A stretch of 64,000 nucleotides of DNA, taken from assembly GCF_030068605.1 (NCBI RefSeq), contig NZ_JASJOU010000018.1, positions 124,001 to 188,000 of the forward strand, given 5' to 3'. The translations under genes and the position numbers were made by a program. The notes beneath the pieces are model-generated. The model saw nothing but the letters and a program-made list of their open reading frames with translations. It had not been told where the DNA came from and did no database searches. This DNA comes from Xanthocytophaga agilis (lineage in GTDB: Bacteria; Bacteroidota; Bacteroidia; Cytophagales; 172606-1). Shown piece by piece: positions 20,290 through 29,992 of this stretch (position 1 is its first letter; the number at the start of each line of letters is the position of its first letter).

Positions 20290-21171
20290 CTAAAAAAGCT
20301 GGATATCGGTCAACAGTTTGTTGTGTTCCGATGCAACACTACGATTGAGGTATTCCAGCGGACTGAGCCCGGTAAAGTGAATAAATTCTTTAATGAAATG
20401 AGACTGATCAAAATACGCATGCTCGTAGGCGACCGATGCCCAGTTTACCTGCCCATTAGCTTGCCGCAAAGAGCCCAACACATTTTGGAACCGTTGCAGG
20501 CGCTGTAGATATTTTGGGGAAAACCCTGTTTCTTTTTTTACCATATGGATCAGGTGTTTTTGCGAATACCCTGACCTGCTGACCAGCCAGTCGATAGGTT
20601 GATGGATATTTGTATGAATAAATTTAACAACCGATGATTCAAAGCTATTGTTCTGAATATAGTTTTGAAAATAGGATTCTATATGTTGGAAATTCTGGTT
20701 GATATCGGTTTCATTCACCAACCGCTGATAGAGCCTGCTAAAGGAGCTACCGAGCAAGAGTTCGATTTCCAGACCAGGATGAATAATCTCAGACATGGGA
20801 ATCTTTGTAAGAGCATAAAATCCTCCGACGGCAAATCGGATACTTAGAATAGCGGAATCCGTGTTGTTTTTATAGACAATGGCTTTGGCATTGGCTCCTG
20901 AAATCCAACCATGCTTCATGGTATGTTCACCAGTAAAACTGGGTTCTACAGTATTGGCTTTTGTAAAACTGGTTGCTGTAAACAGGGTATTGGTGGTATG
21001 AACCCGGAGTTCAATGACTAGGTTTATTCTGCCATCAGGCAATTCCATCAGATACGGAAAGTGTTGTGGGCCATTGGCATAAATAATGTGCTCTATGTAT
21101 TGCGATAACGGATAGGTCGGTATGTGCTTTCTGAAAATCAATAGATTGCGCTTTAGTGGTTGGCAGATCAA
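20290..21171 (-). CDS. AraC-family transcriptional regulator
   Basis: The 293-residue protein has an N-terminal effector-type domain and a C-terminal double helix-turn-helix (about 205-275: SRSGYSQKHLIHMVKKETGF and WASVAYEHAYFDQSHFIKEF, then FTGLSPLEYL). The frame has no ATG before the conserved region; the likely start is a TTG at 21171 (IC QPLKRNLL). It lies just upstream of the epoxide hydrolase gene on the same strand and probably regulates it. The inducer is unknown. Confidence 0.9.
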   Translation of the reverse strand: MICQPLKRNLLIFRKHIPTYPLSQYIEHIIYANGPQHFPYLMELPDGRINLVIELRVHTTNTLFTATSFTKANTVEPSFTGEHTMKHGWISGANAKAIVYKNNTDSAILSIRFAVGGFYALTKIPMSEIIHPGLEIELLLGSSFSRLYQRLVNETDINQNFQHIESYFQNYIQNNSFESSVVKFIHTNIHQPIDWLVSRSGYSQKHLIHMVKKETGFSPKYLQRLQRFQNVLGSLRQANGQVNWASVAYEHAYFDQSHFIKEFIHFTGLSPLEYLNRSVASEHNKLLTDIQLF

Positions 21172-21447
21172 TGGTACTGAATCTACAAATTTATTCTACC
21201 CCATAAAATCCCAATGACATTTTTTAGCATTTGCAATACGTTTATTCCTCTATGATGCGAATCTGAATCTAGTTTCCGTCAGGCAGCAGGAAGTTTTTTA
21301 AAACCTGGTGTGAGGAAGATAACTCAGAAGGCAACTTTGCATTGTTTAAGTTGGAATGCAAACATTGGTACTATAAGGTACATGCAAAAGCAAAATTGGT
21401 AAAGAATCGTAAACAGACTTAGAAGAAAAAATGCTGAGAATCAGAAA

Positions 21448-21597
21448 ATGGACTTAATCGATGACAATTTCAGTCTACTCGAAAAATTTATTCCGAAAAT
21501 TACTGATATCTGTGTGATTGGCCACGACTTAGCTGGAATTCCTCCTTTTATGGAAGCCTTAAATCATTATTTACATGACACTAACAAGTATGTTTGA
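21448..21597 (+). CDS. Short 49-codon frame, possible gene remnant
   Basis: An ATG-started frame encodes MDLIDDNFSLLEKFIPK and ends with LNHYLHDTNKYV. The sequence looks like real protein (amphipathic helix, then DICVIGHDLAGIPP), but it is short and matches no family I recognise. It may be the last piece of a larger gene now lost. The rest of 21172-21769 is AT-rich and featureless. Confidence 0.3.
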   Translation: MDLIDDNFSLLEKFIPKITDICVIGHDLAGIPPFMEALNHYLHDTNKYV

Positions 21598-21769
21598 ATC
21601 AAGCATAAAAAATGCTCATCCCTATTGACATAGGGTTGTCACTAGTACAGTTGAAATTTGTAGCATAAAAATGTTACCACTTGCGAAAAACGTTACTACC
21701 AAATCCTTTATATAGATATGTTATTCGCATTGGAAACTCAATCACCAATATCAACCAAAATCTAAAATA

Positions 21770-22231
21770 ATGCACAATCAAATTATTCAAAAATTTTATG
21801 TAATTGGTATCTCTATCCGAACAACAAATGAAAACGGACAATCAGCCAAAGACATTGAGACAGTGTGGGGCAAATTTTGGGGCGAACAAATTCAAAATCA
21901 AATTCCCAACAAAGTAAATGATGATATTTACGCCGTTTATACCGATTATGAAACCGACTTCACCGGTCCCTACAGTGCTATTATTGGATTGCCCGTAAGT
22001 TCATTAGAAACCATACCTGAAGGTTTTACAGGAATCACAATCGAAAAAGCAGCCTACCAAAAATTCGTTTCAAGAGGTAAAATGCCTGAAGCAATTTTTA
22101 ATACCTGGGTAGAGATATGGCAAAATACAAATCTGAACCGGGCTTATAAGACTGATTTTACAGTCCACGGGAAAAAATATAACAATGGCGACCAGTCTGA
22201 GGTAGAAACTTTTATCTCAGTAAAAGAATAA
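21770..22231 (+). CDS. GyrI-like effector-binding domain protein
   Basis: This is a 153-residue single-domain protein resembling the GyrI/AraC effector-binding fold: KFYVIGISIRT, ETVWGKFWGEQI, DIYAVYTDYETDFTGPYSAIIG, then VEIWQNTNLNRAYKTDFTVHG near the end. Members bind small hydrophobic or cationic molecules and often act alone or fused to AraC/MerR regulators. No DNA-binding domain is present here. A hairpin at 22291-22341 follows. Confidence 0.85.
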   Translation: MHNQIIQKFYVIGISIRTTNENGQSAKDIETVWGKFWGEQIQNQIPNKVNDDIYAVYTDYETDFTGPYSAIIGLPVSSLETIPEGFTGITIEKAAYQKFVSRGKMPEAIFNTWVEIWQNTNLNRAYKTDFTVHGKKYNNGDQSEVETFISVKE

Positions 22232-22290
22232 AAATAGTAAACTCCTACTCAACTACATTGAATATTAGCTATACAAAACGTAGACCAAAA

Positions 22291-22341
22291 AACGCAAGCA
22301 TTCAGTGAAATATCCAGTGTATTTCATGGGATACTTGCGTT
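22291..22341. terminator. Long hairpin with two paired segments
   Basis: AACGCAAG (22291-22298) pairs with CTTGCGTT (22334-22341), and inside it TGAAATA (22305-22311) pairs with TATTTCA (22320-22326). A T-run follows on the minus strand only (TTTTTTGGTC). It lies 60 bp after the GyrI-like gene and 265 bp beyond the H1-like gene, so it may end transcripts from either side. Confidence 0.6.
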
Positions 22342-22530
22342 ATAAAATTCAACTTTTAGATAACCCATTTACTTATATACATAAGGGTATGTAGCTTTTT
22401 CTGTCAATCTAATACTTTATTAGATCCCTTCATAATGGCATAATGGGTAACACTAGATTTTGCCCGTTCAGGCAAGCCAGCTTATAATGACTAAGAATTA
22501 GAGATAATCAGCAAACTTGCTACTCTGAGG

Positions 22531-22594
22531 AACTGATCCGGGAAACATTCCTCGTGCCTTTGCACCTTTCAATCACAGTATTTTCGGATCAGTT
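22531..22594 (+). terminator. 10-bp inverted repeat with T-rich tail
   Basis: AACTGATCCG (22531-22540) and CGGATCAGTT (22585-22594) are perfect inverted copies 44 bp apart. The plus strand continues CTGTTTTTTCTTTT. It overlaps the end of the minus-strand H1-like gene, so it would stop plus-strand read-through into that gene. Confidence 0.5.
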
Positions 22595-22606
22595 CTGTTT
22601 TTTCTT

Positions 22607-23005
22607 TTACTGAGCTGGTTCAGAAACCACTTTGTCAGTAAGTGGCTTTGTCACTGCTTTTTGTGTGGTCTTAGCAGAAATCTTTGTTGAAGGAGTCTTT
22701 GTCGTTTCTTTTACAGTCGGAACAGCTGTATCTGCTCCTTGTTTTATTTTTGCTGCATTTGTTTTTCCCAAGACCTTTTTCTGGGATTCTTGTGCTTTTC
22801 TTAACTGCTTGATCGCTTTCTTACTTGCCTTTCTGGTTAGCTTCTTAAGTTTTTCTGGTTTTACTATGCCTTTCTTTTTATCGGCGGCTTTGTTTAGTGA
22901 GTTTTCCAGAAACTCAAAAATGGTTACAGCCAATTGAGTTGTTAACTGTTTTTTTAATGAAGGTTCTTTAGATGGTTTGATAAGTTGTTTTTTGGATTTA
23001 CTCAT
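22607..23005 (-). CDS. Lysine-rich histone-H1-like protein
   Basis: The 132-residue protein is extremely rich in Lys, Ala, Thr and Gln. A short helical segment (residues about 18-45: LKKQLTTQLAVTIFEFLENS) is followed by a basic region (LKKLTRKASKKAIKQLRKAQ) and a disordered Lys/Thr/Pro tail (KETTKTPSTKISAKTTQK). This resembles the H1-like nucleoid proteins of Bacteroidota and chlamydiae, which bind DNA non-specifically. The family is low in complexity, so the assignment rests on composition more than motifs. Confidence 0.7.
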   Translation of the reverse strand: MSKSKKQLIKPSKEPSLKKQLTTQLAVTIFEFLENSLNKAADKKKGIVKPEKLKKLTRKASKKAIKQLRKAQESQKKVLGKTNAAKIKQGADTAVPTVKETTKTPSTKISAKTTQKAVTKPLTDKVVSEPAQ

Positions 23006-23168
23006 AAGAAATATGTTTTAAGATGTAGCCTTTTTGTTGAATTCAAAATTAGGACATCTTTTTCATTAAGCAATATTTAATTAATATTATTTTAACAATT
23101 CCTTAACATTGGAAATAAAATCTATTGGATAACTGCAGGTTAGAAGGATACAGCCAAAATAAAAAAGA

Positions 23169-24371
23169 CTATAACTTGTGTGGAATAGGCGCTGGCGGAC
23201 TATCCGGATCATTCTTTACATAACCAGATAAAGCAAATTTCCTACCATCAAGCAATAACAATCCGGCCAGGTGTGGAGCTGCTGAAGAAGTACCACTCAT
23301 AGTGGCATACTGCTGGTTTCGGTAAGTAGACAGAATACCAACTCCCGGAGCTACTACATCGATAAAATCACTCCCATAATTGGAAAAGCCTGCCCAGGTA
23401 TCGGTATCGTCCATGGCTGCGACAGTGAATACATTGGGATGATTAATGTGAGATGGAGAAATCAACGCAACAGATTGGCTGGTGTTGCCGGCAGCAACTG
23501 CAAATAGTATACCTTTATTAGCAATGGCTATTACTTGTTTATCAATACTGGGTGAGATAGTATCTACTACCAGACTCATATTCACAACATCTCCTCGTGA
23601 AGCATGTTGATTAATATATTCCAGTGCAGCTACTACTGAAGAACCTCTGCCTTCTCCCAACTGGTTTAGTACTTTTAAAGAAACCAAATTTGCACCAGCT
23701 GCGACTCCAACTACTCCAATGCCATTGTTTTTAGCTCCAACAATACCAGCCACATGGGTACCATGTCCATGTTCGTCCTCAACTGAGCTTTGGCCTTCAA
23801 TAAAACAACGACTGCGAATGATATCAATATTTAGGTCAGGGTGTTGAGTATCAATGCCACTATCAATTATCCAGACGGTCCGTCCAGTGCTGGCACCATC
23901 TCCATAGCCTACTCGTTTTACTCCCCATGCTATCGTATTACTATCTACCACAGCAAGACAGGCAGAAGCGATGGTCACCACTCGATCTGGTTCGATAAAT
24001 TCAATAGCCGGATCATTTTGCAAACGTGTTGCCTGTTCAGTTGTCAGTCTGCAGATAAAGCTATGCTTGAAGACTGACCGCAGTGTCTGATCCGGAATAG
24101 CATTTCTGCCAAGAATGGTTTTCGCAAACACAGAAAGCTTTTCGGGTGTTCGAAGGGTTGGATTTACAATCTCTGAACGATAGTTAATGATATATATGCC
24201 TTCAATCACTCTTCCATTATTAGGCGATTGATCAGAAAAACAGGAAACAGGAATAATACCCGGATCAATATTCAGTTCTTCCTTTTTCTTACAACTCACT
24301 AAATACCATACAAAACAAAGGATACCGACAAAAAGAAAGTTACGCTGAATGAAAAAAGAAACAGGTTTCAT
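23169..24371 (-). CDS. Subtilisin-family (S8) serine protease lipoprotein
   Basis: I chose the ATG at 24371 (MKPVSFFIQRNFLF), which gives a lipoprotein signal ending LVSCKKK. A propeptide-like region (RLTTEQATRLQNDPAIEFIEPD, resembling inhibitor I9) precedes the catalytic domain. The triad is Asp170 (WIIDSGID), His203 (HGTHVAG) and Ser362 (MSGTSSAAPH), with the oxyanion Asn in AAGNTS. At 400 residues it is a compact, active-looking S8 protease anchored to the membrane. Its start is only 30 bp downstream of the TMTC-like gene, so the two likely form an operon. Confidence 0.95.
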   Translation of the reverse strand: MKPVSFFIQRNFLFVGILCFVWYLVSCKKKEELNIDPGIIPVSCFSDQSPNNGRVIEGIYIINYRSEIVNPTLRTPEKLSVFAKTILGRNAIPDQTLRSVFKHSFICRLTTEQATRLQNDPAIEFIEPDRVVTIASACLAVVDSNTIAWGVKRVGYGDGASTGRTVWIIDSGIDTQHPDLNIDIIRSRCFIEGQSSVEDEHGHGTHVAGIVGAKNNGIGVVGVAAGANLVSLKVLNQLGEGRGSSVVAALEYINQHASRGDVVNMSLVVDTISPSIDKQVIAIANKGILFAVAAGNTSQSVALISPSHINHPNVFTVAAMDDTDTWAGFSNYGSDFIDVVAPGVGILSTYRNQQYATMSGTSSAAPHLAGLLLLDGRKFALSGYVKNDPDSPPAPIPHKL

Positions 24372-24401
24372 AGAATGATAAAAGTAACTATACACAATAC
24401 C

Positions 24402-26426
24402 TTAATTCGGGCAGATTTGTTGCATATAGGCAGCTTCCGAACGATAACCCAATTTATAAGCTTGTCTCATATCCCCACACACAGTCTCTGTCAAACCAAG
24501 ACTTTGATTGAGATATGCCCGGTTATAGTAAGCCTCTGCCAATAGCGGATCTGCCTCAATAGCCAGGCTAAAGGTACTAAGAGCTTTTTGAAATTGCTCT
24601 ATCTTCACCTCTAGTAATCCTCTTAAATTGTATGCCTTTGCAAAGGCAGCATCAATCTTGATGGCTTGGTTACAATCTCGAAGGGCCAAATGCACTTTTT
24701 CTTGAAGATAATATACTTCAGCTCTATGATAATAGGCATCTTTTGCATGTGGATCTTGGTCAATAGCCTGGTTCAGATCAGTAAGAGCTTCTGCATACTT
24801 TCCGGCTTCCAGAAAAAGGATGCCCCGATTCAGGAAAAAGTCCGAATCAACAACAGGAAAATGCTCTGCTCTTGTAAAGTCAGCGAATGCCGCAGGAAAA
24901 TTTTTCAGTTGAGCATAGACAGATCCTCTGTTGATATACAGAGAGGACGCATATACTTTTGTTGAGTCGGCAAACAAAATGGCTTGAGAATAATCTTTCA
25001 ACGCGCCAATATAATCCTTTACACTTGCTTTGATTCCTGCTCGGCTACCATAATAGCCGGCTTTGTTAGCGCTATCGAGAACTATACATTTTTCAAAGTC
25101 TGCATAGGCTCCTACTGTATCATTATGTTTGATGCGTGCATGTGCCCGCAGGTTATATGCTTCTGCAAAAGCAGGATATTGTTGAACAGCATTATTCCAC
25201 AAAGACAAATCCTCCTTCCATAAGGTAGATTGGCGATAGGTACCTACTGCCAGCAAAGCCAGATACACAAAACCCACACCTACGATAAGGGTCCGATAAG
25301 ATGAAAATCCTGTGACTATTTTCTGGAAGCTGACTGCAACAATCCAGAACACACCCAGAGAAGGAATATACGCATAGCGGTCTGCCATTATAAAGCGTCC
25401 CACAGGTAAAAGCTGCAATACCATGCAAATAGAGGCTGTAAAAAACAGAAGACCAAACAGATATGCCCTGCTAAATCGTATAGAATACAATACCAGTCCT
25501 ACCAATAACAGGGTAGCTAGTACATATGTCACATAGATAAGAGGTATCCACTGCCCTGACTTTTCGGGATAAGGGTAGATAGCAGACAATTCAAGTGGGC
25601 ATAGTAGTTTCATCAGGTATTGCACAAAGGCATAACTAGCCAAAACAATACGTTCCGCAAAATTCCAGGGATCATTTTCAACAATTGACTGAGAAGCTTT
25701 TTGTGCCCAGATCGCAACTATACCAAAACACAGCGCCATGAGAAAAAACGGAATTTTCTCCATCAGAACTGTACGACTAAACATCTTTCGCTTCAGCAGG
25801 TAATCAATGGCTAGCAAAATCAGAGGCAATGAAACTGCCATCGCCTTAGATAGGATAGAGAACAGAAATAAAAGCAGAGTGTATATATACAGGGAAGTTT
25901 TTTGTTCTCTGGTATACTGAGCATAACAGAGTAATGCCCAGAAATAGAAAAATGTATACAGAACATCTTTGCGTTCAGCAATCCAGGTAACGGATTCGAC
26001 ATGAATGGGATGTAAGCCAAAAAGTATGGCACAGATAAGAGCAATCAGAGAAGAGGGATTTAGTTTACGAACCAGAAAGAAGACCAAAGCTGTATTACCC
26101 AAATGAAGCAGAATATTAGAACAATGATACACCTGCGGGTTAAGCTTACCCAATGCATAGTCTACAGAAAGTGAGAGAATAGTAAGCGGATGATAATTAC
26201 CAAATGTATATTCTGTAAAAATTCGTTTTATATTAAAAAAAGACCATTGTCGTATGACAGGATTATCAACTACATAGGGAACGTCATCCCAGTTAAGAAA
26301 AGAGGCACTTAAGGCTGGAGAGTAGGCAAAAAAAGTAAATACCAGCACATATCCCAGATGAATCCATGTAACCAGATCTGGAGTATGGGCATAAGCTATT
26401 TCGGGTTGGACAACCTGTGTTTTCAT
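24402..26426 (-). CDS. TMTC-like membrane protein with TPR repeats
   Basis: The 674-residue protein has an N-terminal half with about ten or more membrane segments and a C-terminal half of about six TPR repeats (YYNRAYLNQSLGL, YYHRAEVYYLQEK, FFLNRGILFLEAGKY). The first loop carries NWDDVPYV, and later loops hold GNYHPLTILSL and HPIHVESVTWIAERKD. This arrangement matches the TMTC/GT-C family, whose eukaryotic members are O-mannosyltransferases for extracellular domains. The bacterial members are uncharacterised, so glycosyl transfer is inferred from fold and the acidic DD motif. It precedes the S8 protease in an apparent operon. Confidence 0.85.
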   Translation of the reverse strand: MKTQVVQPEIAYAHTPDLVTWIHLGYVLVFTFFAYSPALSASFLNWDDVPYVVDNPVIRQWSFFNIKRIFTEYTFGNYHPLTILSLSVDYALGKLNPQVYHCSNILLHLGNTALVFFLVRKLNPSSLIALICAILFGLHPIHVESVTWIAERKDVLYTFFYFWALLCYAQYTREQKTSLYIYTLLLFLFSILSKAMAVSLPLILLAIDYLLKRKMFSRTVLMEKIPFFLMALCFGIVAIWAQKASQSIVENDPWNFAERIVLASYAFVQYLMKLLCPLELSAIYPYPEKSGQWIPLIYVTYVLATLLLVGLVLYSIRFSRAYLFGLLFFTASICMVLQLLPVGRFIMADRYAYIPSLGVFWIVAVSFQKIVTGFSSYRTLIVGVGFVYLALLAVGTYRQSTLWKEDLSLWNNAVQQYPAFAEAYNLRAHARIKHNDTVGAYADFEKCIVLDSANKAGYYGSRAGIKASVKDYIGALKDYSQAILFADSTKVYASSLYINRGSVYAQLKNFPAAFADFTRAEHFPVVDSDFFLNRGILFLEAGKYAEALTDLNQAIDQDPHAKDAYYHRAEVYYLQEKVHLALRDCNQAIKIDAAFAKAYNLRGLLEVKIEQFQKALSTFSLAIEADPLLAEAYYNRAYLNQSLGLTETVCGDMRQAYKLGYRSEAAYMQQICPN

Positions 26427-26498
26427 AAAAGTAATAATGCGGGAATAACAAAAAGGTATCCTGTATACCCATTAGCTGAAATGATCAAGCAGTAAAAG

Positions 26499-26528
26499 CT
26501 GATCAGCACATTGTTATGTGCGGATCAG
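26499..26528 (-). terminator. Terminator after the LRR gene
   Basis: CTGATCAGCACA (26499-26510) pairs with TGTGCGGATCAG (26517-26528) with one mismatch around a 6-nt loop. On the minus strand it is followed by CTTTTACT. It lies 27 bp after the LRR stop and separates that gene from the TMTC/protease pair. Confidence 0.7.
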
Positions 26529-26554
26529 ACAATAGTTTATGATTACAATAGGCA

Positions 26555-27994
26555 TTATTGCTTTACAACAGAGAATGTTTGTGTCTTAGCCCCCACACTC
26601 ACTTGCATCAGATAGATTGCGCTGGGTAGAGCTTTATCTAATTGTATAGGTTGGGTTAGGGAATGGGCTGAAGATTCATATACCAGTCGGCCTTGCACAT
26701 CGGTTATCGTAATACGGGCTTTCTGTTCTGAGGTATTATTACCAAATACATAAAGCGCATCTACAAAAGGATTAGGTCCTATAGTCAGACTGCGTTCTTC
26801 CGGCTGACTTTCCGGTGAACTTACCCGTGCGGAGCTTGACGCAGACCCGCCATATACATACACATAGATAGGTCTGCGGTTTAATATCAGGCCTGGCACA
26901 ACAGTATTACTTACCTGACAGGTATAGGTTCCTGCATCATCACTACTAATAGGATTAAGTGCCAGATAAGGTGTGGTCAGTGTATCAATAGCTACACTGT
27001 CTTTAAACCATATGTACTGATTATTTGCACTATTGCCAGCATAATTGGCAGAAAGCTGAATAGAACATCCGGCAGTGGTAACCACGATACCTTCGTTGCC
27101 AATATCAGCCTGCGGAGCATAGAAGCCAGATCCAAAGAAGCGATTTACAATCGGCTCCAGATCTTCAAATGTCAGACGATTATCATTTACAATACTAAAA
27201 CTCAATCCGGAAGGTAAAGCTGGTAGAGCCGAAAGACGATTTCCATTAACAGCCAGATAAGCAAGGCTGGCAGGCAAGGTAGGTAATGTACTCATGCGGT
27301 TATTATTAGCAATCACAGCACTTAAGCTGGCTGGCAAAGTCGGCAAAGCACTAATGCGGTTAGAACTGATATTCAGACTGGTTAACGCCGCAGGAAGAGT
27401 AGACAAAGAACTGATTCGGTTATTAGCAACTGCTAAATTAGTCAATCCGGCTGGTAATGAAGGCAGTGAAGACAATCGGTTTGAACTTGCATCTACTACT
27501 TTCAAAGCTGCTGGAAGTGCAGGAAAGCTTTGAATCTGATTGGAACCCACGCGTAGCACTTCTAATCTGGCTGGCAAGGCAGGTAAAGCCGTGATTACAT
27601 TGCTTTCGGCATTTAGTGAAACCAATGTAGCAGGTAAGGAAGCAATGCCAGAGATTTGGTTCCCAATTACCTGTACATCTAGCAGTGGCAGATTTTTCAG
27701 CGAAGCAGGTAGCTTTCCAGTCAGGTTATTGTATGACAGATTCAAGGCAACCACATTACCTGAACTGTCTACGGTAACACCATACCAGGTACTGACAGGC
27801 TGAGAACTCAACCAATTGTCTTTTGAGAACCAGTTAGTGCCATTTGTAGCATTATAAAATGATACCAACGCTTGATACTGACTGGCAGATACGCCTCCCT
27901 GAGCCTGGACACTCCAAACGGATAGCAAACAAAGTACTAAGGCAAACCAACATGCAGGTTTATGCAGCAGGCAGGAAAAGTAAGAGTACAACAT
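26555..27994 (-). CDS. Secreted LRR protein with type IX sorting domain
   Basis: The 479-residue protein starts with a signal peptide (FALVLCLLSVWSVQAQ). A cap like that of plant-type LRRs follows (YQALVSFYNATNGTNW, VVALNLSYNNLTGKLP). Then come about nine repeats of exactly 20 residues with the core NRISxLPxLPAxLxxLxxx, the short class known from YopM and IpaH effectors. An Ig-like domain lies at about 315-375 (SCSIQLSANY, DAGTYTCQVSN). The end (GPNPFVDALYVFG, IYLMQVSVGAKTQTFSVVKQ) is a type IX secretion sorting domain, so it should be exported to the cell surface. Its role is presumably protein binding or adhesion. Confidence 0.9.
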   Translation of the reverse strand: MLYSYFSCLLHKPACWFALVLCLLSVWSVQAQGGVSASQYQALVSFYNATNGTNWFSKDNWLSSQPVSTWYGVTVDSSGNVVALNLSYNNLTGKLPASLKNLPLLDVQVIGNQISGIASLPATLVSLNAESNVITALPALPARLEVLRVGSNQIQSFPALPAALKVVDASSNRLSSLPSLPAGLTNLAVANNRISSLSTLPAALTSLNISSNRISALPTLPASLSAVIANNNRMSTLPTLPASLAYLAVNGNRLSALPALPSGLSFSIVNDNRLTFEDLEPIVNRFFGSGFYAPQADIGNEGIVVTTAGCSIQLSANYAGNSANNQYIWFKDSVAIDTLTTPYLALNPISSDDAGTYTCQVSNTVVPGLILNRRPIYVYVYGGSASSSARVSSPESQPEERSLTIGPNPFVDALYVFGNNTSEQKARITITDVQGRLVYESSAHSLTQPIQLDKALPSAIYLMQVSVGAKTQTFSVVKQ

Positions 27995-28276
27995 AGTAAG
28001 TGTGATTGAAGTGATTAATTAATAAGTAGTAAAACCAGACATATGTCTGTTGATGAAATGTTTCCTTGTTAAAAATTATATTTTGCATGGTATCTCAAAA
28101 GCTCTATTTTATCAGAATAAACTTTAATAATGCTTAGCGCCATTAGTTAGGATAAAGCATTGGCAGGCCTTTGATATATCATTATTTTTCCTGTCAATGC
28201 CCAACCTCTGAAATACTATAACATCAGCCTAAAAAATCACATTCGAACACGTAACACCAGCCTAGGTATCCTCATC

Positions 28277-29992
28277 TCATTCAACTATGAAGAAATTTAC
28301 ATAGCTAGTCAAGATTATAGATTTTGTGATAATACCACCGCCATCCAGATTACTTTCCATTAGGCTATAACCAGAATTGTCTGCCCATTGTACTTTTTGT
28401 TTTACGGGATCGAGTGTAAGGAATTGCGTACTCGAAATTCCACCAGTACCTGGCGCCAAAGTGTTTAATGAACCCAGTGAAACAGATGTTCCGTTGACAT
28501 TACCCCAGAGAATACGATCCGGTTCACCCCAGTTTATATTGGAAACCTGATCCACTATATAGATACGTATTGTACCATTAACAGCTATAGCATCTATATC
28601 CAAAGGAAAAAGAGGGGCTGCTCCTGAAACAGTCATAAAAGAAGGCGTGCCCGATCCATCGATGCTTCCTTTACCAATCTTTTGACTGTTCTGATCAGTC
28701 CAGTAAATGTCAGATCCTACTACCGCGATGCCAAAAACTCCCATTATCTGATCAGAAGGTGAATCTCCATATAAGATTTGTATGGTTCCACTACCATCTG
28801 CATTAGCAGACTTAATCTGATTATTGTTGGAGTCAGTCCAGTAAAGCTTGCCATTTACGGCTTCCAAATCCGTAACAATGCCAGCTCCTGTAGGATCTGT
28901 CTGAAATAGTACTTTAAAGTCTGTCCCATCCAGATTAGTTAATGCCATAGTATTAAAACCACCATAATAAATTTTGCCTCCTGAACGGTCTACCGTCATA
29001 CATCGATTGGACGTACTGATTGGTAACAAAGCATTGTATTCATTACCACTACCATCAATGCTTCTGCGATACGTTGAATTTCCGTCTGTATAGTAAATGG
29101 TTGATATAATATTGGTCAAAGGTTTAAGTGTGATTTTCATCTCACTTGTTATGGGCATATCCCCAAAAATCATAACAATCGGAAAGTCTCCTGTACCCAA
29201 ACCAGCAGGTAAGGTTAGCTGCGCTTCTGTATTACTTAAAACTGAATAGTTGTTGATAGCCTGGCCGTTGATGCTGAAGCCGTTGATAGAAAACAATGCA
29301 TCACCCTGTAAAGCGATTGTCATACCTTCGGTTGCTTCTGCAGGAGAAATAGAGGCAAGCGAAGGTTCTTTTACAGTAAAGACGGGCCCTGTAAAAGTAA
29401 GGCCTTCCTGAACTAATGATACTGGTCCGGTCCGGGCTGCCTGAGGTACACCAATCATTAACAAAGTATCTGTCGCATAGAAAACAGTATTTCTCTCACT
29501 ATTGGTAAAATTCACATACGCTTTTCCTTCTAAAAAGTCATTTGTTCTGAAGTTTTTCCCCTTGATTTCTACTACTCCACTTCCAAGAGGTGCTTCTTCT
29601 GAACTAGTCGGAGAAATAGAAGTAATGACAGTGCCACGGCTTCTGATTTTGAATGGAAATTCGGCACTGATTCTGTGATTGGCATCAATCACAACAGGAC
29701 CCGATTCAGCACCATAGGGAACTATGATCCGCATTTGGCTTTCATTTCCATCTATTAACCTGGCAGCCTTTCCATTAAAAAGTGCAAAGTTATCTTCTGC
29801 ATAGGACTCAAAGAACTTTCCGGAGACTATAACAGTATCTCCAATATAGGCACTGTCCGGACTAATAGCCGTAATGACAGGCAATGTGACTTCTTGCTCT
29901 TTTTTGCAGGAAGTCGAAAAAAGAGTCACACTTACTAAAAAGAGTAAAACCAAATAGTATAATTGCAAAAAGAGCGGGTATGATTTTTTCAT
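28277..29992 (-). CDS. IPT/TIG and YWTD-propeller surface lipoprotein
   Basis: The 571-residue protein has a lipoprotein signal (LFLVSVTLFSTSCKKEQE). Three IPT/TIG-type immunoglobulin folds follow (VITAISPDSAYIGDTVIVSG, VITSISPTSSEEAPLGSGVV, LASISPAEATEGMTIALQGD). From about residue 295 it becomes a beta propeller with YWTD-like repeats (IYYTDGNS, LYWTDSNNN, DIYWTDQNSQ). Such proteins sit on the outer membrane and bind glycans or proteins. It is downstream of the beta-helix lipoprotein and TonB receptor, separated from them by a hairpin at 30131-30174. Confidence 0.88.
   Translation of the reverse strand: MKKSYPLFLQLYYLVLLFLVSVTLFSTSCKKEQEVTLPVITAISPDSAYIGDTVIVSGKFFESYAEDNFALFNGKAARLIDGNESQMRIIVPYGAESGPVVIDANHRISAEFPFKIRSRGTVITSISPTSSEEAPLGSGVVEIKGKNFRTNDFLEGKAYVNFTNSERNTVFYATDTLLMIGVPQAARTGPVSLVQEGLTFTGPVFTVKEPSLASISPAEATEGMTIALQGDALFSINGFSINGQAINNYSVLSNTEAQLTLPAGLGTGDFPIVMIFGDMPITSEMKITLKPLTNIISTIYYTDGNSTYRRSIDGSGNEYNALLPISTSNRCMTVDRSGGKIYYGGFNTMALTNLDGTDFKVLFQTDPTGAGIVTDLEAVNGKLYWTDSNNNQIKSANADGSGTIQILYGDSPSDQIMGVFGIAVVGSDIYWTDQNSQKIGKGSIDGSGTPSFMTVSGAAPLFPLDIDAIAVNGTIRIYIVDQVSNINWGEPDRILWGNVNGTSVSLGSLNTLAPGTGGISSTQFLTLDPVKQKVQWADNSGYSLMESNLDGGGIITKSIILTSYVNFFIVE

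Noticed and set aside
27297-27600. 60-bp tandem repeat as a DNA element
   Set aside because: It is fully explained by the 20-residue leucine-rich repeats of the coding sequence.
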